Source: Cytobacillus suaedae
GTDB taxonomy: Bacteria; Bacillota; Bacilli; Bacillales; Bacillaceae_L
DNA length: 64,000 nt
Assembly: GCA_014960805.1 (NCBI GenBank)
Contig: CP063163.1
Span: 1,496,001-1,560,000 of the forward strand
Direction of reading: 5' to 3'
In this document: positions 42,019-50,355 of the stretch, piece by piece
Position numbering within the stretch: the first letter of the stretch is position 1
Layout of the letters: every line of letters begins with the position of its first letter
The notes under the pieces: model-generated
What the model was told of the DNA's origin: nothing
Databases searched by the model: none
The model's input: the letters and a program-made list of their open reading frames with translations, nothing else
Translations under genes and position numbers: made by a program

Positions 42019-42133
42019 GAATTACAAGGGTTACGGTTGTAATCTTTCATAGGTAGGATTCATAAATTATAATGTCAGGAATTTTGTTAGCTTGTAATCT
42101 ATGACATTTTCTAGGAAATATAATAGATTACAA
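42019..42133. promoter_or_regulatory. Cluster of TTGTAAT/ATTACAA inverted repeats
   Basis: ATTACAA (about 42020) and TTGTAAT (about 42036) form one repeat; TTGTAATCTAT (42092-42102) and ATAGATTACAA (42123-42133) form a perfect 11-bp second one that ends a few bases before the ribosome site of the alpha/beta-hydrolase gene. Operator-like; the regulator is unknown. Confidence 0.5.
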
Positions 42134-42150
42134 CAATTGGAGGTTAAAAA

Positions 42151-42924
42151 ATGGAGATGCATTATCGAACGTGGGGAGACCCAAAAAAGCCAACCATACT
42201 ACTACTACATGCCCTTGCTTGTCATAATGGCTGGTGGAAATGGGTAGCACCTTATTTAGAAAAGGAGTTTTACTTAGTTGCTCCGGATTTACGTGGTCAC
42301 GGTACGAGCCCTTGGGCGGATAGGTATAGCTTCGAGGATTACGCAATGGATATAGAAGAACTAGCTAGAACATTCGAAGGACCTTATGCCATCGTGGGGC
42401 ACTCAATGGGTGGATACGTTGGATTAGCAGTAGCTAGCCGGGGAGTTTGTCCTCCTTCAGCTTTACTGATCGCTGATATGAAAATCGACTCTCCAGACGA
42501 AGAGTTAGCAGGTCTACATAAAGCTGCTCAAAAGAGTGGACGTACATATGAGACTCTTCATGATGCTGTGGCTAATTATAAATTACTGCCACCAAAGCAT
42601 ACAGCCCCAATGGAACGGGTAGAGCAAATTGCCAAGGAGTGTTATCATCAATTGGAAGATGGACACTGGGGAGAGCGGTTTGATCGACGTGCGTTAGCGA
42701 TTGAAAATGTTGAATCAATTGCACTTGCTAGGCAGGTTAGCTGCCCAACCTGGATTGTACGAGCGAAGGAAAGTCTAGTTATGCCGGCTGAGGGTGCCGA
42801 AGAACTCGCTCGTATCACCGATGGTCAACTGCATGAGATGGAAGGGGCCTATCACCACTTACCATTGGAAGTACCCGAAGCTTTTGCTGCTCTAATTCGT
42901 CATTTTATGGCGCAGACTAAATAA
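42151..42924 (+). CDS. Alpha/beta hydrolase
   Basis: A 257-aa alpha/beta-hydrolase fold protein. LLLHALACHNGWW (oxyanion region, HxLxxxN..W), DLRGHGTSPWAD, nucleophile S85 in GHSMGG and the catalytic His in GAYHHLPLE. The acid residue is likely the Asp/Glu after strand 6 (WIVRAKESLVMP gives Glu). Close to the family of small esterases and hydrolases such as MhpC-like enzymes. TTGGAGG lies before the ATG. Substrate unknown; possibly controlled by the upstream inverted repeats. Confidence 0.87.
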   Translation: MEMHYRTWGDPKKPTILLLHALACHNGWWKWVAPYLEKEFYLVAPDLRGHGTSPWADRYSFEDYAMDIEELARTFEGPYAIVGHSMGGYVGLAVASRGVCPPSALLIADMKIDSPDEELAGLHKAAQKSGRTYETLHDAVANYKLLPPKHTAPMERVEQIAKECYHQLEDGHWGERFDRRALAIENVESIALARQVSCPTWIVRAKESLVMPAEGAEELARITDGQLHEMEGAYHHLPLEVPEAFAALIRHFMAQTK

Positions 42925-42999
42925 CACGAAACCTATTCAGTAGTTCAGTATTGGAGCACAAAAATTAATTTGTTCTCCTTTTATTGAACTATTTTTTGG

Positions 43000-44004
43000 T
43001 TAACTGTCTTTTGTTAATTCCTTACGGTTCAAAATTTGTGGTGGTTTTTCCATCCATTGATGTTTAATCATTAATTCCTCAAGGTCTTCTGCATACAGTC
43101 CTAGTTCAGCTATCAACCTTGCATAGTTGATCCCTAAATCCCTTCTCAAGCTTGCTCCAACAGACGTCCCATAATTACTAATCCCAATACTCATCATGGA
43201 AGCAACATTATTCACAATGAGATAGTCTGAAAAGGTTGTAGCTGTTGAATCTGTTAGCTCACTATCCCAACCTGAAGGTGCATGAACCCCTTCTTTGCGC
43301 AAAATAGAAGAGAACACCTCTGCGTGTTTCTTCGAGATTTGATATCCTCTGTAAAGAATATTTTTTAACTTAGGTTCACTTGCAATTTGACTAAATCCAA
43401 GTAAAGTTGTTGCAACAACAAGATTGGCTTCGATATTTGTGCCAAGATGAGCAATTTCTACTGACAGTAATGGCCGATCTTCATCTACGAAACCGTCAGT
43501 GAAAAAATGTGCTTTTTGCACAAATTCACTCTCAGTAGGATAAGCCATAGCTGGACTTCTCACTAAAATTCCCTTTTTTAACATTGCATCAATAGCTAAA
43601 TTATATAATTTGTCTGCATGAGTAAGCCATTTACTAGCCAATTGGCGGATATCACTTCTTACGGAAGTTGATAAACCAAAAGCATAATTGGTGAGTCCAC
43701 CACGAGCCATATGATTAAGATAACGATACATATGCATATCTGGAAATAGTTTTTGAGCATCACTGTTCAAATCTTCATAACTAAATGCTTTCGGGATAGG
43801 GAGGTTTTCTTTAGTGAAAATATCGACTATTTCGTTTAGGTGTTGCCTTGAACACTCTAGTGCAAATGTAATGATTGGCTTTAGTTCGGAATCCTCTGTC
43901 GTTAAACCGAAGTGTTTTAATATGTATTGAGCAAGAGAATCTTGAATGTATGTAGTCCATAATAGTGAAAGCTCAGTCGAAACAAGTTTAGGATTGTGAT
44001 ACAT
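43000..44004 (-). CDS. DUF3231 family protein
   Basis: A 334-aa protein composed of two similar halves of about 165 residues, each a four-helix bundle of the ferritin-like type (LSLLWTTYIQDSLAQYILKHF in the first, LLSVEIAHLGTNIEANLVVATTLLGF in the second). This is the DUF3231 family of spore-forming Bacilli, related in fold to spore coat F-like proteins. It could be spore-associated. The ATG is preceded by GGGAGGTG. No catalytic role is established. Confidence 0.85.
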   Translation of the reverse strand: MYHNPKLVSTELSLLWTTYIQDSLAQYILKHFGLTTEDSELKPIITFALECSRQHLNEIVDIFTKENLPIPKAFSYEDLNSDAQKLFPDMHMYRYLNHMARGGLTNYAFGLSTSVRSDIRQLASKWLTHADKLYNLAIDAMLKKGILVRSPAMAYPTESEFVQKAHFFTDGFVDEDRPLLSVEIAHLGTNIEANLVVATTLLGFSQIASEPKLKNILYRGYQISKKHAEVFSSILRKEGVHAPSGWDSELTDSTATTFSDYLIVNNVASMMSIGISNYGTSVGASLRRDLGINYARLIAELGLYAEDLEELMIKHQWMEKPPQILNRKELTKDS

Positions 44005-44146
44005 GCAGTTAGCACCTCCCGCGCAATTTTTATCTATAGTTTACACACATATTTTATATTTATTATGTAAAAACTTTAGCAGGTATAAAAGACTGTCAGT
44101 GAGGAAGGATATGGAAAAAAACCTTTACTTTTGGATGGGGTTATAA

Positions 44147-44617
44147 ATGATTATTTTATTTTATGTGATTCTTAACAGTCTAGCTATTTTATCCCTTAAA
44201 AAATTGCTAAAGTTTCTTCCACCTTTTGAAATCCTTTTCTCTTGGCTAATCGTTTCGATTTTAGGACATGAATTTTTTGTGATTGTAAATTTAAATTTAA
44301 AGGTAATTGAGAATACAAGCAGCAAAGCATTTTTTCTACTAATTGCATTGAACAGATCTGTTCTTATGCCTTTTATTGTGATGTGGTTGTTATCACTTCT
44401 TTATCACACTAAATCAGTTGTATACAAACTCTTATTTTTCTTCCTATTTATTGCTGTACTTACAGGTGCAGAGTATATGGGTGATTGGTTAGGTTTGATG
44501 AATCATAATGATTGGAATGTTTGGTGGACAGTAATAGAATGGATTGGTATCGTTTCGCTAACTCTTCTATTTAGCAGGTATGTTAAATTTTTATATAAAA
44601 AGGAAGTGGTATATTGA
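44147..44617 (+). CDS. Multi-TM membrane protein, first of pair
   Basis: A 156-aa protein with about four or five membrane helices and few charged residues. The C-terminal WNVWWTVIEWIGIVSLTLLFSRYV is Trp-rich. It resembles the CBO0543-type membrane proteins of Firmicutes, of unknown function. Its stop overlaps the start of the next gene by four bases (TTGA), so the two are translationally coupled. Confidence 0.65.
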   Translation: MIILFYVILNSLAILSLKKLLKFLPPFEILFSWLIVSILGHEFFVIVNLNLKVIENTSSKAFFLLIALNRSVLMPFIVMWLLSLLYHTKSVVYKLLFFFLFIAVLTGAEYMGDWLGLMNHNDWNVWWTVIEWIGIVSLTLLFSRYVKFLYKKEVVY

Positions 44618-45132
44618 GTTTACTTCCACTCCCAAAACAGTTTGATCTAAATGAATGGTCTGCCATAGGGGTTACTGTCCTATGTTTTCTAGTTATTTTC
44701 ATTTTACCGAAGAAATTTAGTACCAGCACTGTTTTATTTATTTGGCTGTTCAATATTAACTTTGTTATGATTGCTGACTTCACATTGGGTGTAAAGCCAT
44801 TTAATTTATACGATTTTATGGATCAGCCTAAGCTTGAACTTGTGTACAATATTATACATTTTACGTTCTATCCTGGAGTAGCCTATCTAATTTTATATGG
44901 CTATAAGCATTTTAAGTTTAAGGGGTTTGGGACTTTTATTTACCTCATTGGTATATCAGGGGTGCTCCTTCTATTAGAGTGGGTCGCTCTAAAAGTTCAT
45001 ATTTTGGAATATGTAGACGGCAAGTGGAAGCTAATCTACTCGTTTCCGGTATACCTTTTTGCTTTTTTTATCAATATTACACTTTTAAATTTCTTTCAGA
45101 CACGTATAAAAACAGAAGCCAAAGATTCTTAA
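44614..45132 (+). CDS. Multi-TM membrane protein, second of pair (CBO0543-like)
   Basis: A 172-aa protein from TTG 44614, behind AAGGAAGTGG. About five helices; conserved-looking segments are FNINFVMIADFTLGVKPFNLYDF, LELVYNIIHFTFYPGVAYLILYGY and LLLLEWVALKVHILEYVDGKWK. The loop 'D...KPF..YDF' and the 'P...YL.LY.Y' helix recall CBO0543-family proteins, as do genes at 47157 and 47858. Function unknown. A terminator follows. Confidence 0.68.
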   Translation: MSLLPLPKQFDLNEWSAIGVTVLCFLVIFILPKKFSTSTVLFIWLFNINFVMIADFTLGVKPFNLYDFMDQPKLELVYNIIHFTFYPGVAYLILYGYKHFKFKGFGTFIYLIGISGVLLLLEWVALKVHILEYVDGKWKLIYSFPVYLFAFFINITLLNFFQTRIKTEAKDS

Positions 45133-45140
45133 TTGAGGGC

Positions 45141-45176
45141 GCACTTCTTTAATTTGGAGAAGTGCTATTTTTTTGA
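45141..45176 (+). terminator. Terminator of the multi-TM pair
   Basis: GCACTTCT (45141-45148) pairs with AGAAGTGC (45158-45165), followed by a T-rich tract. Confidence 0.85.
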
Positions 45177-45228
45177 GTATGAGACATAAAAGAAACCTTC
45201 CATAAAATGAAGGCTAAAGAGGAGCTAT

Positions 45229-45381
45229 TTAACGAACACGAATGATTTCATTAAGATCTGTATCAAATTGAACTCTAGTATGTTTGGATTCAATACGTTC
45301 AAATTCTACATTATCTATTTTCGGACCAGGATTACCGAACCACAAGTTTTTAAATTCATTAACAATTATTTTAAGCATCAT
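45229..45381 (-). CDS. 50-aa small protein
   Basis: Starts at ATG 45381 behind GGAGGAG. The 50-residue product reads MMLKIIVNEFKNLWFGNPGP, then a charged C-terminal half (VEFERIESKHTRVQFDTDLN). Soluble, basic N-terminus; no motif recognised. The frame is open for 14 more codons upstream but without a ribosome site. Confidence 0.6.
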   Translation of the reverse strand: MMLKIIVNEFKNLWFGNPGPKIDNVEFERIESKHTRVQFDTDLNEIIRVR

Positions 45382-45483
45382 TTTGACTCCTCCAACAATG
45401 AGTAATCTTAAGTACAATCTCATTTTAAAACTAATTTTTTGAGGCTGAATTAATTTAATGTTAAAGAATTATAAACTTTTCTA

Positions 45484-45729
45484 TTAACTAATGTATTCTA
45501 GAATATCTTTTAAAAAGTAACCTCCAGAACCAAAAGAAAAGAAAAATGAAAGCCAAAACAACGCAATTAATAAATTTAGAATAAACCCAGCAAATCCAAC
45601 TATTTTCAACTTCTCTTTGTTAATAGCTAGAACCCCGAAAACAACTCCCGTTAAATCAAGTAATAGTGCAATGATTCCAATGACTCGTGAAAGTATAGTG
45701 GGCTCGTCTGGAAAGGGGATAGGATACAA
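45484..45729 (-). CDS. Small two-TM membrane protein
   Basis: About 81 aa from TTG 45729, which has AAGGAGG nine bases ahead; an ATG 17 codons earlier has none. The product has a Pro-rich start (YPIPFPDEP) and two membrane helices (IGIIALLLDLTGVVFGVLAI and FILNLLIALFWLSFFF) joined by a short basic loop. Similar short proteins are common in Bacillus; the function is unknown. Confidence 0.6.
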   Translation of the reverse strand: MYPIPFPDEPTILSRVIGIIALLLDLTGVVFGVLAINKEKLKIVGFAGFILNLLIALFWLSFFFSFGSGGYFLKDILEYIS

Positions 45730-45931
45730 GATGTAGTTCCTCCTTATTTGATATGACTTTACCCTTACTTTATTAACCATGAATAACTCTTTATACCAGT
45801 GCTTATTTATTTGTTGATAGTGCTGAGTTTATCCGATACTTCTCATTTCCAAATTAAATTGTAGAAAAAAACTGGATGTATGTGTAAAATAATTCTATAT
45901 TTGTAACATTGGTAATTTTAGGGGGATAATA

Positions 45932-46354
45932 ATGGTTAAAAACTATCAAGTTTTACTAAACACCACTCCAACATTAGAAGAATATATTTATTTATGCTCT
46001 AGTGTAGGATGGAAGGATTATATGAATTTCGAAGTAGCAGAAATGTCACTTCAGAACTCTATCTATTCTGTTATCATTAAAGATCAAGACGAAATCATTG
46101 GAATGGGTAGAATCGTAGGGGATGGTGCCATCTACTTCTATATCCAAGACATTGTTGTTCATCCGAATTATCAAGGTAATGGACTTGGTAAAGAAATTAT
46201 GGAATTATTAATGAGTTATATTAAAGAAGAAGCGCCTAATAAAGCGTTTGTAGGTCTATTTGCTTCTGAAGGTAAAGGACACTTCTATGAAAGATTTGAT
46301 TTTAAAGATTACTCACCTAATATGACGGGGATGTTTAAAGTTAACATAAAATAG
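45932..46354 (+). CDS. GNAT N-acetyltransferase
   Basis: A 140-aa single-domain acetyltransferase: IVVHPNYQGNGLGKEIMELLMSYI carries the acetyl-CoA loop (QGNGLG), followed by KAFVGLFASEGKGHFYERFDFKDY at the C-terminus. Small family members of this type act on amines or peptides. TAGGGGG precedes the start. Substrate unknown. Confidence 0.87.
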   Translation: MVKNYQVLLNTTPTLEEYIYLCSSVGWKDYMNFEVAEMSLQNSIYSVIIKDQDEIIGMGRIVGDGAIYFYIQDIVVHPNYQGNGLGKEIMELLMSYIKEEAPNKAFVGLFASEGKGHFYERFDFKDYSPNMTGMFKVNIK

Positions 46355-46390
46355 TAGATCATAAGTAACTTTTGTTAAATAGATTAGTAA

Positions 46391-46432
46391 CAAAGCTGTT
46401 CTTCTTTATGAGAGGGATGGCTTTTTTTATGG
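46391..46432 (+). terminator. Possible terminator of the acetyltransferase gene
   Basis: AGCTGTTCTTC pairs imperfectly with GGGATGGCT and is followed by seven T's. Confidence 0.45.
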
Positions 46433-46550
46433 TTCTGTTAATCCTTGCCTGTTGATTTCAGCTAAAGGCACTGGCATTGCACGGTGACGAGGCCAACTGT
46501 TGGTGTAAAAAGTTAGATTTCCATATAGTAGTCTGGGAGCCACGGAGCTA

Positions 46551-47135
46551 ATTCCGGACAAGTTGGGTAGTAGCAAGGATCAACGAGTCCGAATTCCGAG
46601 CTGATTCAGACAGGTTGAGTAGTAGCAAGGATTAACGAGTCCGAATCCCACCTTGATTCAGACAGGTTAAGTAGTAACAAGGATCAACGAGTCCGAATCC
46701 CAGGTGGATTCAGACAGGTTGAGTAGTAGCAAGGATCAACGAGTCCGAATCCCAGGTGGATTCAGACAGGTTGAGTAGTAGCAAGGATCAACGAGTCCGA
46801 ATCCTGAGCTGATTCGGACAGGTTGGGTGGTAGCAAGGGGAAACGAGTCTGAATTCTGAGCTGATTCGGACAGGTTGGGTAGTAGCAAGGATCAACGAGT
46901 CCGAATCCAGTGTAGATTCAGACAGGTTCAGTAGTAGCAAGGGGAAACGAGTCCGAATCCTAAGTTGATTCAGACAGGTTGGGTGGTAGCAAGGGGAAAC
47001 GAGTCTGAATTCTGAGCTGAATCGGACAGGTTGAGTAGTAGCAAGTGAAAACGAGTCCGAATCCAGAGCTGATTCGGATAGGTTGAGTAGTAAGAGTTAG
47101 AGTCCCGTGTGGATTCGGACAGGTTGAGTAGTATT
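46551..47135. repeat. Tandem array of 12 palindromic 52-bp units (array 2)
   Basis: Units start at 46551, 46603, 46655, 46707, 46759, 46811, 46863, 46915, 46967, 47019, 47071 and 47112; all are 52 bp except a shortened one of 41. Arms GATTCAGAC or GATTCGGAC and GTCCGAATC flank a core of AGGTTGAGTAGTAGCAAGG then ATCAACGA or GGAAACGA. The core differs from array 1 (AGTAGCAAGGAT in place of AGGAGGAAGGAG), so each array has been homogenised separately. It lies between convergent genes and has the same orientation as array 1. Confidence 0.92.
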
Positions 47136-47156
47136 AATGACACTAGATCAAGACTC

Positions 47157-47708
47157 TTATTTTTTTAACCTAAAGAAAAAGGCTGTAAACCAATAAGCAA
47201 GTATGGAGATTGCAACATCAAGAAAGAAGATATGAAAAAGATTCATACCATTATGAAGTTGTAATAGCTCTAACTTTTGCCAGACCCATGCAGTAGCAGT
47301 CACTATAGCAGCTGTAAAAAGGGAGGCAAGATAAAAGTTCTTTTTATGGTTAATAGCAAATTGATAAGTAAGCAAAAAAATGACAGGAACATACGACCCG
47401 TCGACAGGAATGCTTACGGGTATAAAAGGGATCATATGGTAAGGATGAGACCAAAAGTTAAAACGGGTAAAGAATATGTCTAAATAAACAAAAAACATAT
47501 GAAAAGTGTAACCATAAAAGGCTATTTGAAATATCTTTTTCTTGTCGATAAGAACAAGTGTCACAAGTAAAGGTAGTATAAAAAAAATTACGTTCAGCCA
47601 AAATTGCCACGTGCCAAAATGTCCAAATCGAATCCAGTGCTCTAAAATAAGTTCCATTAGTTCATTATCTAAATTACGGATTTCTTGTTGGAGTTGTTCT
47701 CGTGACAT
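47157..47708 (-). CDS. CBO0543-like multi-TM membrane protein
   Basis: A 183-aa protein with an N-terminal amphipathic helix (SREQLQQEIRNLDNELMELILEHWIRF) and five membrane helices; segments WQFWLNVIFFILPLLVTLVLIDKKK, DIFFTRFNFWSHPYHMIPFIPVSIPVD and LPLLVTL are typical of the CBO0543-type family of Firmicute membrane proteins. AAGGAGAG precedes the start. It runs divergently from another gene of the same type, and its 3' end faces array 2. Function unknown. Confidence 0.72.
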   Translation of the reverse strand: MSREQLQQEIRNLDNELMELILEHWIRFGHFGTWQFWLNVIFFILPLLVTLVLIDKKKIFQIAFYGYTFHMFFVYLDIFFTRFNFWSHPYHMIPFIPVSIPVDGSYVPVIFLLTYQFAINHKKNFYLASLFTAAIVTATAWVWQKLELLQLHNGMNLFHIFFLDVAISILAYWFTAFFFRLKK

Positions 47709-47857
47709 TTTTCGTATTCTCTCCTTACGTTTCCTCTTCTTAACATATAGGTTGGCAAATAAAACCGATTTTATGTGAATTTTTACCTAATAATAAGTTT
47801 ATAACTGGGAGAGATTACTAATTATTAGTAATTGTTTGGAGAGGGGCAGGAAACGAT

Positions 47858-48445
47858 TTGAATGAACCATTTTCTGTAGAAGGTTTAGTAATTATATTTT
47901 CTACCATCATTTCCATCATTATTTCTTTTTTAATTATTAGGCTGAATTGGAAAAGATATGGTCTATTGTTTCTTTTGAGCTCTTTCACGGGGTATTTTAT
48001 ATGTTATGTTTTTGTGAAACTTGAGTATTATCATTACCCTTATACTTTGTTACCAAACTATTCATTAATGCCTATAACAGCAATAACAACGGTTTTTCCT
48101 TTTATTGTAATAACAGCGGTGTGTTTTAGTCCAAAAGAATGGAAATGGAAAATCCCTTTTTATTGGACAATTGTTCATGCCGGAATGAGTTTTGAAATTT
48201 GGGCTATACGAAATACGACCATCATAGAATTTTTAAATAAATGGGACGCGGGAAACTCTTACGCTAGCTGGTGGATCTATCTGTTGATATTTCAGGTTAT
48301 TGGAGAGAGAATCATTCCAGAAAAGGATACCTATCCAATTAATTCAGAGAAATTTAGATTCACTAATATTTTCTGGATTATCTCACACGTCATTTTGATT
48401 GGAAGTTTCTATTATTTTGGTTATCATACAGGTGCCAAAATGTAG
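47858..48445 (+). CDS. CBO0543-like multi-TM membrane protein
   Basis: A 195-aa protein from TTG 47858 behind GGAGAGGGG. About six helices; the YYHYPYTLLPNYSLMPITAI segment corresponds to the 'F.SHPYH.IPFIPVS' segment of its divergent neighbour, so the two are likely related. The C-terminal part has LNKWDAGNSYASWWIYLLIFQVIGE. Membrane protein of unknown function; a strong terminator follows. Confidence 0.68.
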   Translation: MNEPFSVEGLVIIFSTIISIIISFLIIRLNWKRYGLLFLLSSFTGYFICYVFVKLEYYHYPYTLLPNYSLMPITAITTVFPFIVITAVCFSPKEWKWKIPFYWTIVHAGMSFEIWAIRNTTIIEFLNKWDAGNSYASWWIYLLIFQVIGERIIPEKDTYPINSEKFRFTNIFWIISHVILIGSFYYFGYHTGAKM

Positions 48446-48452
48446 AGATTAG

Positions 48453-48489
48453 GGTGTTGATCCAAGTGGGGATCAACACTCTTTTTTTC
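48453..48489 (+). terminator. Strong terminator after the multi-TM gene
   Basis: GTGTTGATCC pairs perfectly with GGATCAACAC around a short loop, followed by TCTTTTTTT. Confidence 0.9.
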
Positions 48490-48535
48490 TTAAGTTCAGA
48501 AAAGAAAATGATCTCGTGAAACTTGTATTATGCTA

Positions 48536-48691
48536 TTACTCTCTCATTCCTCCTGCTTCGCGTGAAGTCATGGCACCTTGACCTTCACTAACATCTTTTT
48601 GAATTTCTTGTTTGACTTTTTGTGCATCAGTTCCCGCATATTCTGGTTGCATAATCGAATTAACATTTTCTTTAGTTTGTTGATTTTTCAT
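48536..48691 (-). CDS. Gamma-type SASP-like spore protein
   Basis: A 51-aa protein starting at ATG 48691 behind GAGGAGG. It contains PEYAGTDAQKVKQEIQKDV, close to the EFA.ETDAQKVK repeat of gamma-type small acid-soluble spore proteins (SspE), which serve as amino-acid reserve for germination. Only one repeat is present, where SspE has two or more, and the tail (QGAMTSREAGGMRE) is different. It would be expected under sigma-G control; a clear sigma-G promoter was not identified. Confidence 0.65.
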   Translation of the reverse strand: MKNQQTKENVNSIMQPEYAGTDAQKVKQEIQKDVSEGQGAMTSREAGGMRE

Positions 48692-48925
48692 ATAATTCCT
48701 CCTCAAAGTATCGTTTATCAAACTTAGTATTTACAAAGAAACTTGTTTTAAATACTTTGCTTAAAGGGGTTTTCTGGTATCAGGAATATGTAGAAAACCT
48801 AAATAGAGGGTAGTCAGAAGGATTAATAACTACTTGTGTTGAAATTACAAGAGTGAACATTTTTATAAACAGAGGTGGATTCTTCTGTGTGGAATATTAT
48901 TGCGTAAATAAGGGGATCAAAACAT

Positions 48926-49867
48926 ATGATTTTGTCAGATTTAACGTATGAACAATATCAAACTTTAAATGAGGATAATGGCTTTTGGGAGAGTAAGATG
49001 ATTGGTATTCGTCAACAAGAAAACTTACCTGAAGGAAGCTTGACACGTTTTTCATACGGTTCAAACATTGTTTATAGCTATAAAGGTGAGCTAGTCATCA
49101 AACTATATCCTAGTTATTTTAAAAATGAATTTAAACGTGAAATTGAAGTGTTGAAAAATATTGAAAACGAGATAACATTTGTTGAAATACCAAGGATACA
49201 CTCGGTTGGTTCATATGAAGGCTGGGACTACCTTATCATGAATGAACTAAAAGGAGCGCTATTAATTGATTTGTGGGATCAACTTACAATTGAAGAAAAG
49301 AATGAATGTAGTAAAGATTTAGGGAAAGTCATCCATGAATTTCATTCTATCCCGACTGACACTTTTAAAACGATAGATGTAGATTGGCAGTCATTTATAA
49401 AAAATCAATATCTAACTATGGTTGATAACCAAAAAAAGTCGAAGTTACCTCAGAAGTTTTTTAATGATTTAGAAGACTATGTGGATGAGTCGTATATAAA
49501 TTACCATCCTACACTAAGGTTGTTAACTGGTGAGTATACACCATTTAATCTCTTATTTAATGAAAAGAATCATAATTGGAAGTTAACAGGAGTAATCGAT
49601 TTTGCTGATTGCTTTTTAGGCGATTCAGAATATGATTTACTTGGCCCCATCCTTTTTATGTTTAACGGTAATAAAGAGTTTACGACGTCATTTTTACTAA
49701 GTTATGGCTATAGAGTAGAAGAGCTTAATGATTCGCTTCGAAAAAAGCTCATGATTTATACACTCCTCCATCGTTTCAGCAACATAGAGTACTATATTTC
49801 AAGAAATCCTGAAGCAAATAATTGTGATAGCATTGAGGAATTATCAAGACAACTCTTTGCATTTTAA
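48926..49867 (+). CDS. Aminoglycoside-phosphotransferase-like kinase fold protein
   Basis: A 313-aa protein of the APH/choline-kinase fold. N-lobe: GSNIVYSYKGELVIKLYP (Lys59 binds ATP). C-lobe: HPTLRLLTGEYTPFNLL, where the Brenner motif HGDxxxxN appears as T201-G202-E203...N208, and GVIDFADCFLGDSEYDLLG with metal-binding D225. The usual catalytic Asp is therefore Glu, a form known in a minority of APH-like proteins. It phosphorylates an unknown hydroxyl compound, or may be weakly active. It ends 12 bases before TrmO, probably in one operon. Confidence 0.82.
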   Translation: MILSDLTYEQYQTLNEDNGFWESKMIGIRQQENLPEGSLTRFSYGSNIVYSYKGELVIKLYPSYFKNEFKREIEVLKNIENEITFVEIPRIHSVGSYEGWDYLIMNELKGALLIDLWDQLTIEEKNECSKDLGKVIHEFHSIPTDTFKTIDVDWQSFIKNQYLTMVDNQKKSKLPQKFFNDLEDYVDESYINYHPTLRLLTGEYTPFNLLFNEKNHNWKLTGVIDFADCFLGDSEYDLLGPILFMFNGNKEFTTSFLLSYGYRVEELNDSLRKKLMIYTLLHRFSNIEYYISRNPEANNCDSIEELSRQLFAF

Positions 49868-49879
49868 GGAGGATGAAAG

Positions 49880-50338
49880 ATGTTAATGGAACTAAAACCA
49901 ATTGCCTTTATTCAAAATCCTAGGAAGATTCCAGAGGATGATAATTGGGGAGATATTGACTCTATTATTACATTGGCAGATAACGTACCTGTAGAGAGTC
50001 TTGCCGGAATAGAACTTTTTTCTCATGCTGAAATTATTTATTACTTTCATTTAGTAGATGTTGAAAAAATAGAATATGGTGCCAGACATCCAAGGAATAA
50101 TGAATCGTTACCTAAAATGGGTATTTTTGCACAAAGAGGGAAGAACAGACCTAATCGTTTAGGTGTGACCACTGTAAAAATTATTAAACGTGAAGGAAAC
50201 GCTCTCTATGTGAACGGGTTGGATGCCATTGACGGTACCCCAGTAGTTGACATTAAACCTGTTATGAAGGAATTTTTACCAAGGGAATCAGTAGAGCAAC
50301 CTGCATGGGTATCAGAAATCATGAAAAATTATTGGTGA
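49880..50338 (+). CDS. trmO: TrmO-like tRNA methyltransferase (TsaA family)
   Basis: A 152-aa protein of the TsaA/YaeB (TrmO) family, beta-barrel SAM-dependent methyltransferases that methylate N6 of threonylcarbamoyladenosine at position 37 of certain tRNAs. Family segments: LKPIAFIQNPRK, AEIIYYFHL, HPRNNESLPKMGIFAQRGKNRPNRLGVTTVKI (SAM site) and LDAIDGTPVVDIKPVM. The family also includes short homologues with other targets, so the tRNA role is the best but not the only reading. AGGAGG lies seven bases before the ATG. Confidence 0.8.
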   Translation: MLMELKPIAFIQNPRKIPEDDNWGDIDSIITLADNVPVESLAGIELFSHAEIIYYFHLVDVEKIEYGARHPRNNESLPKMGIFAQRGKNRPNRLGVTTVKIIKREGNALYVNGLDAIDGTPVVDIKPVMKEFLPRESVEQPAWVSEIMKNYW

Positions 50339-50355
50339 AAAGGATGTTAAGGTAA

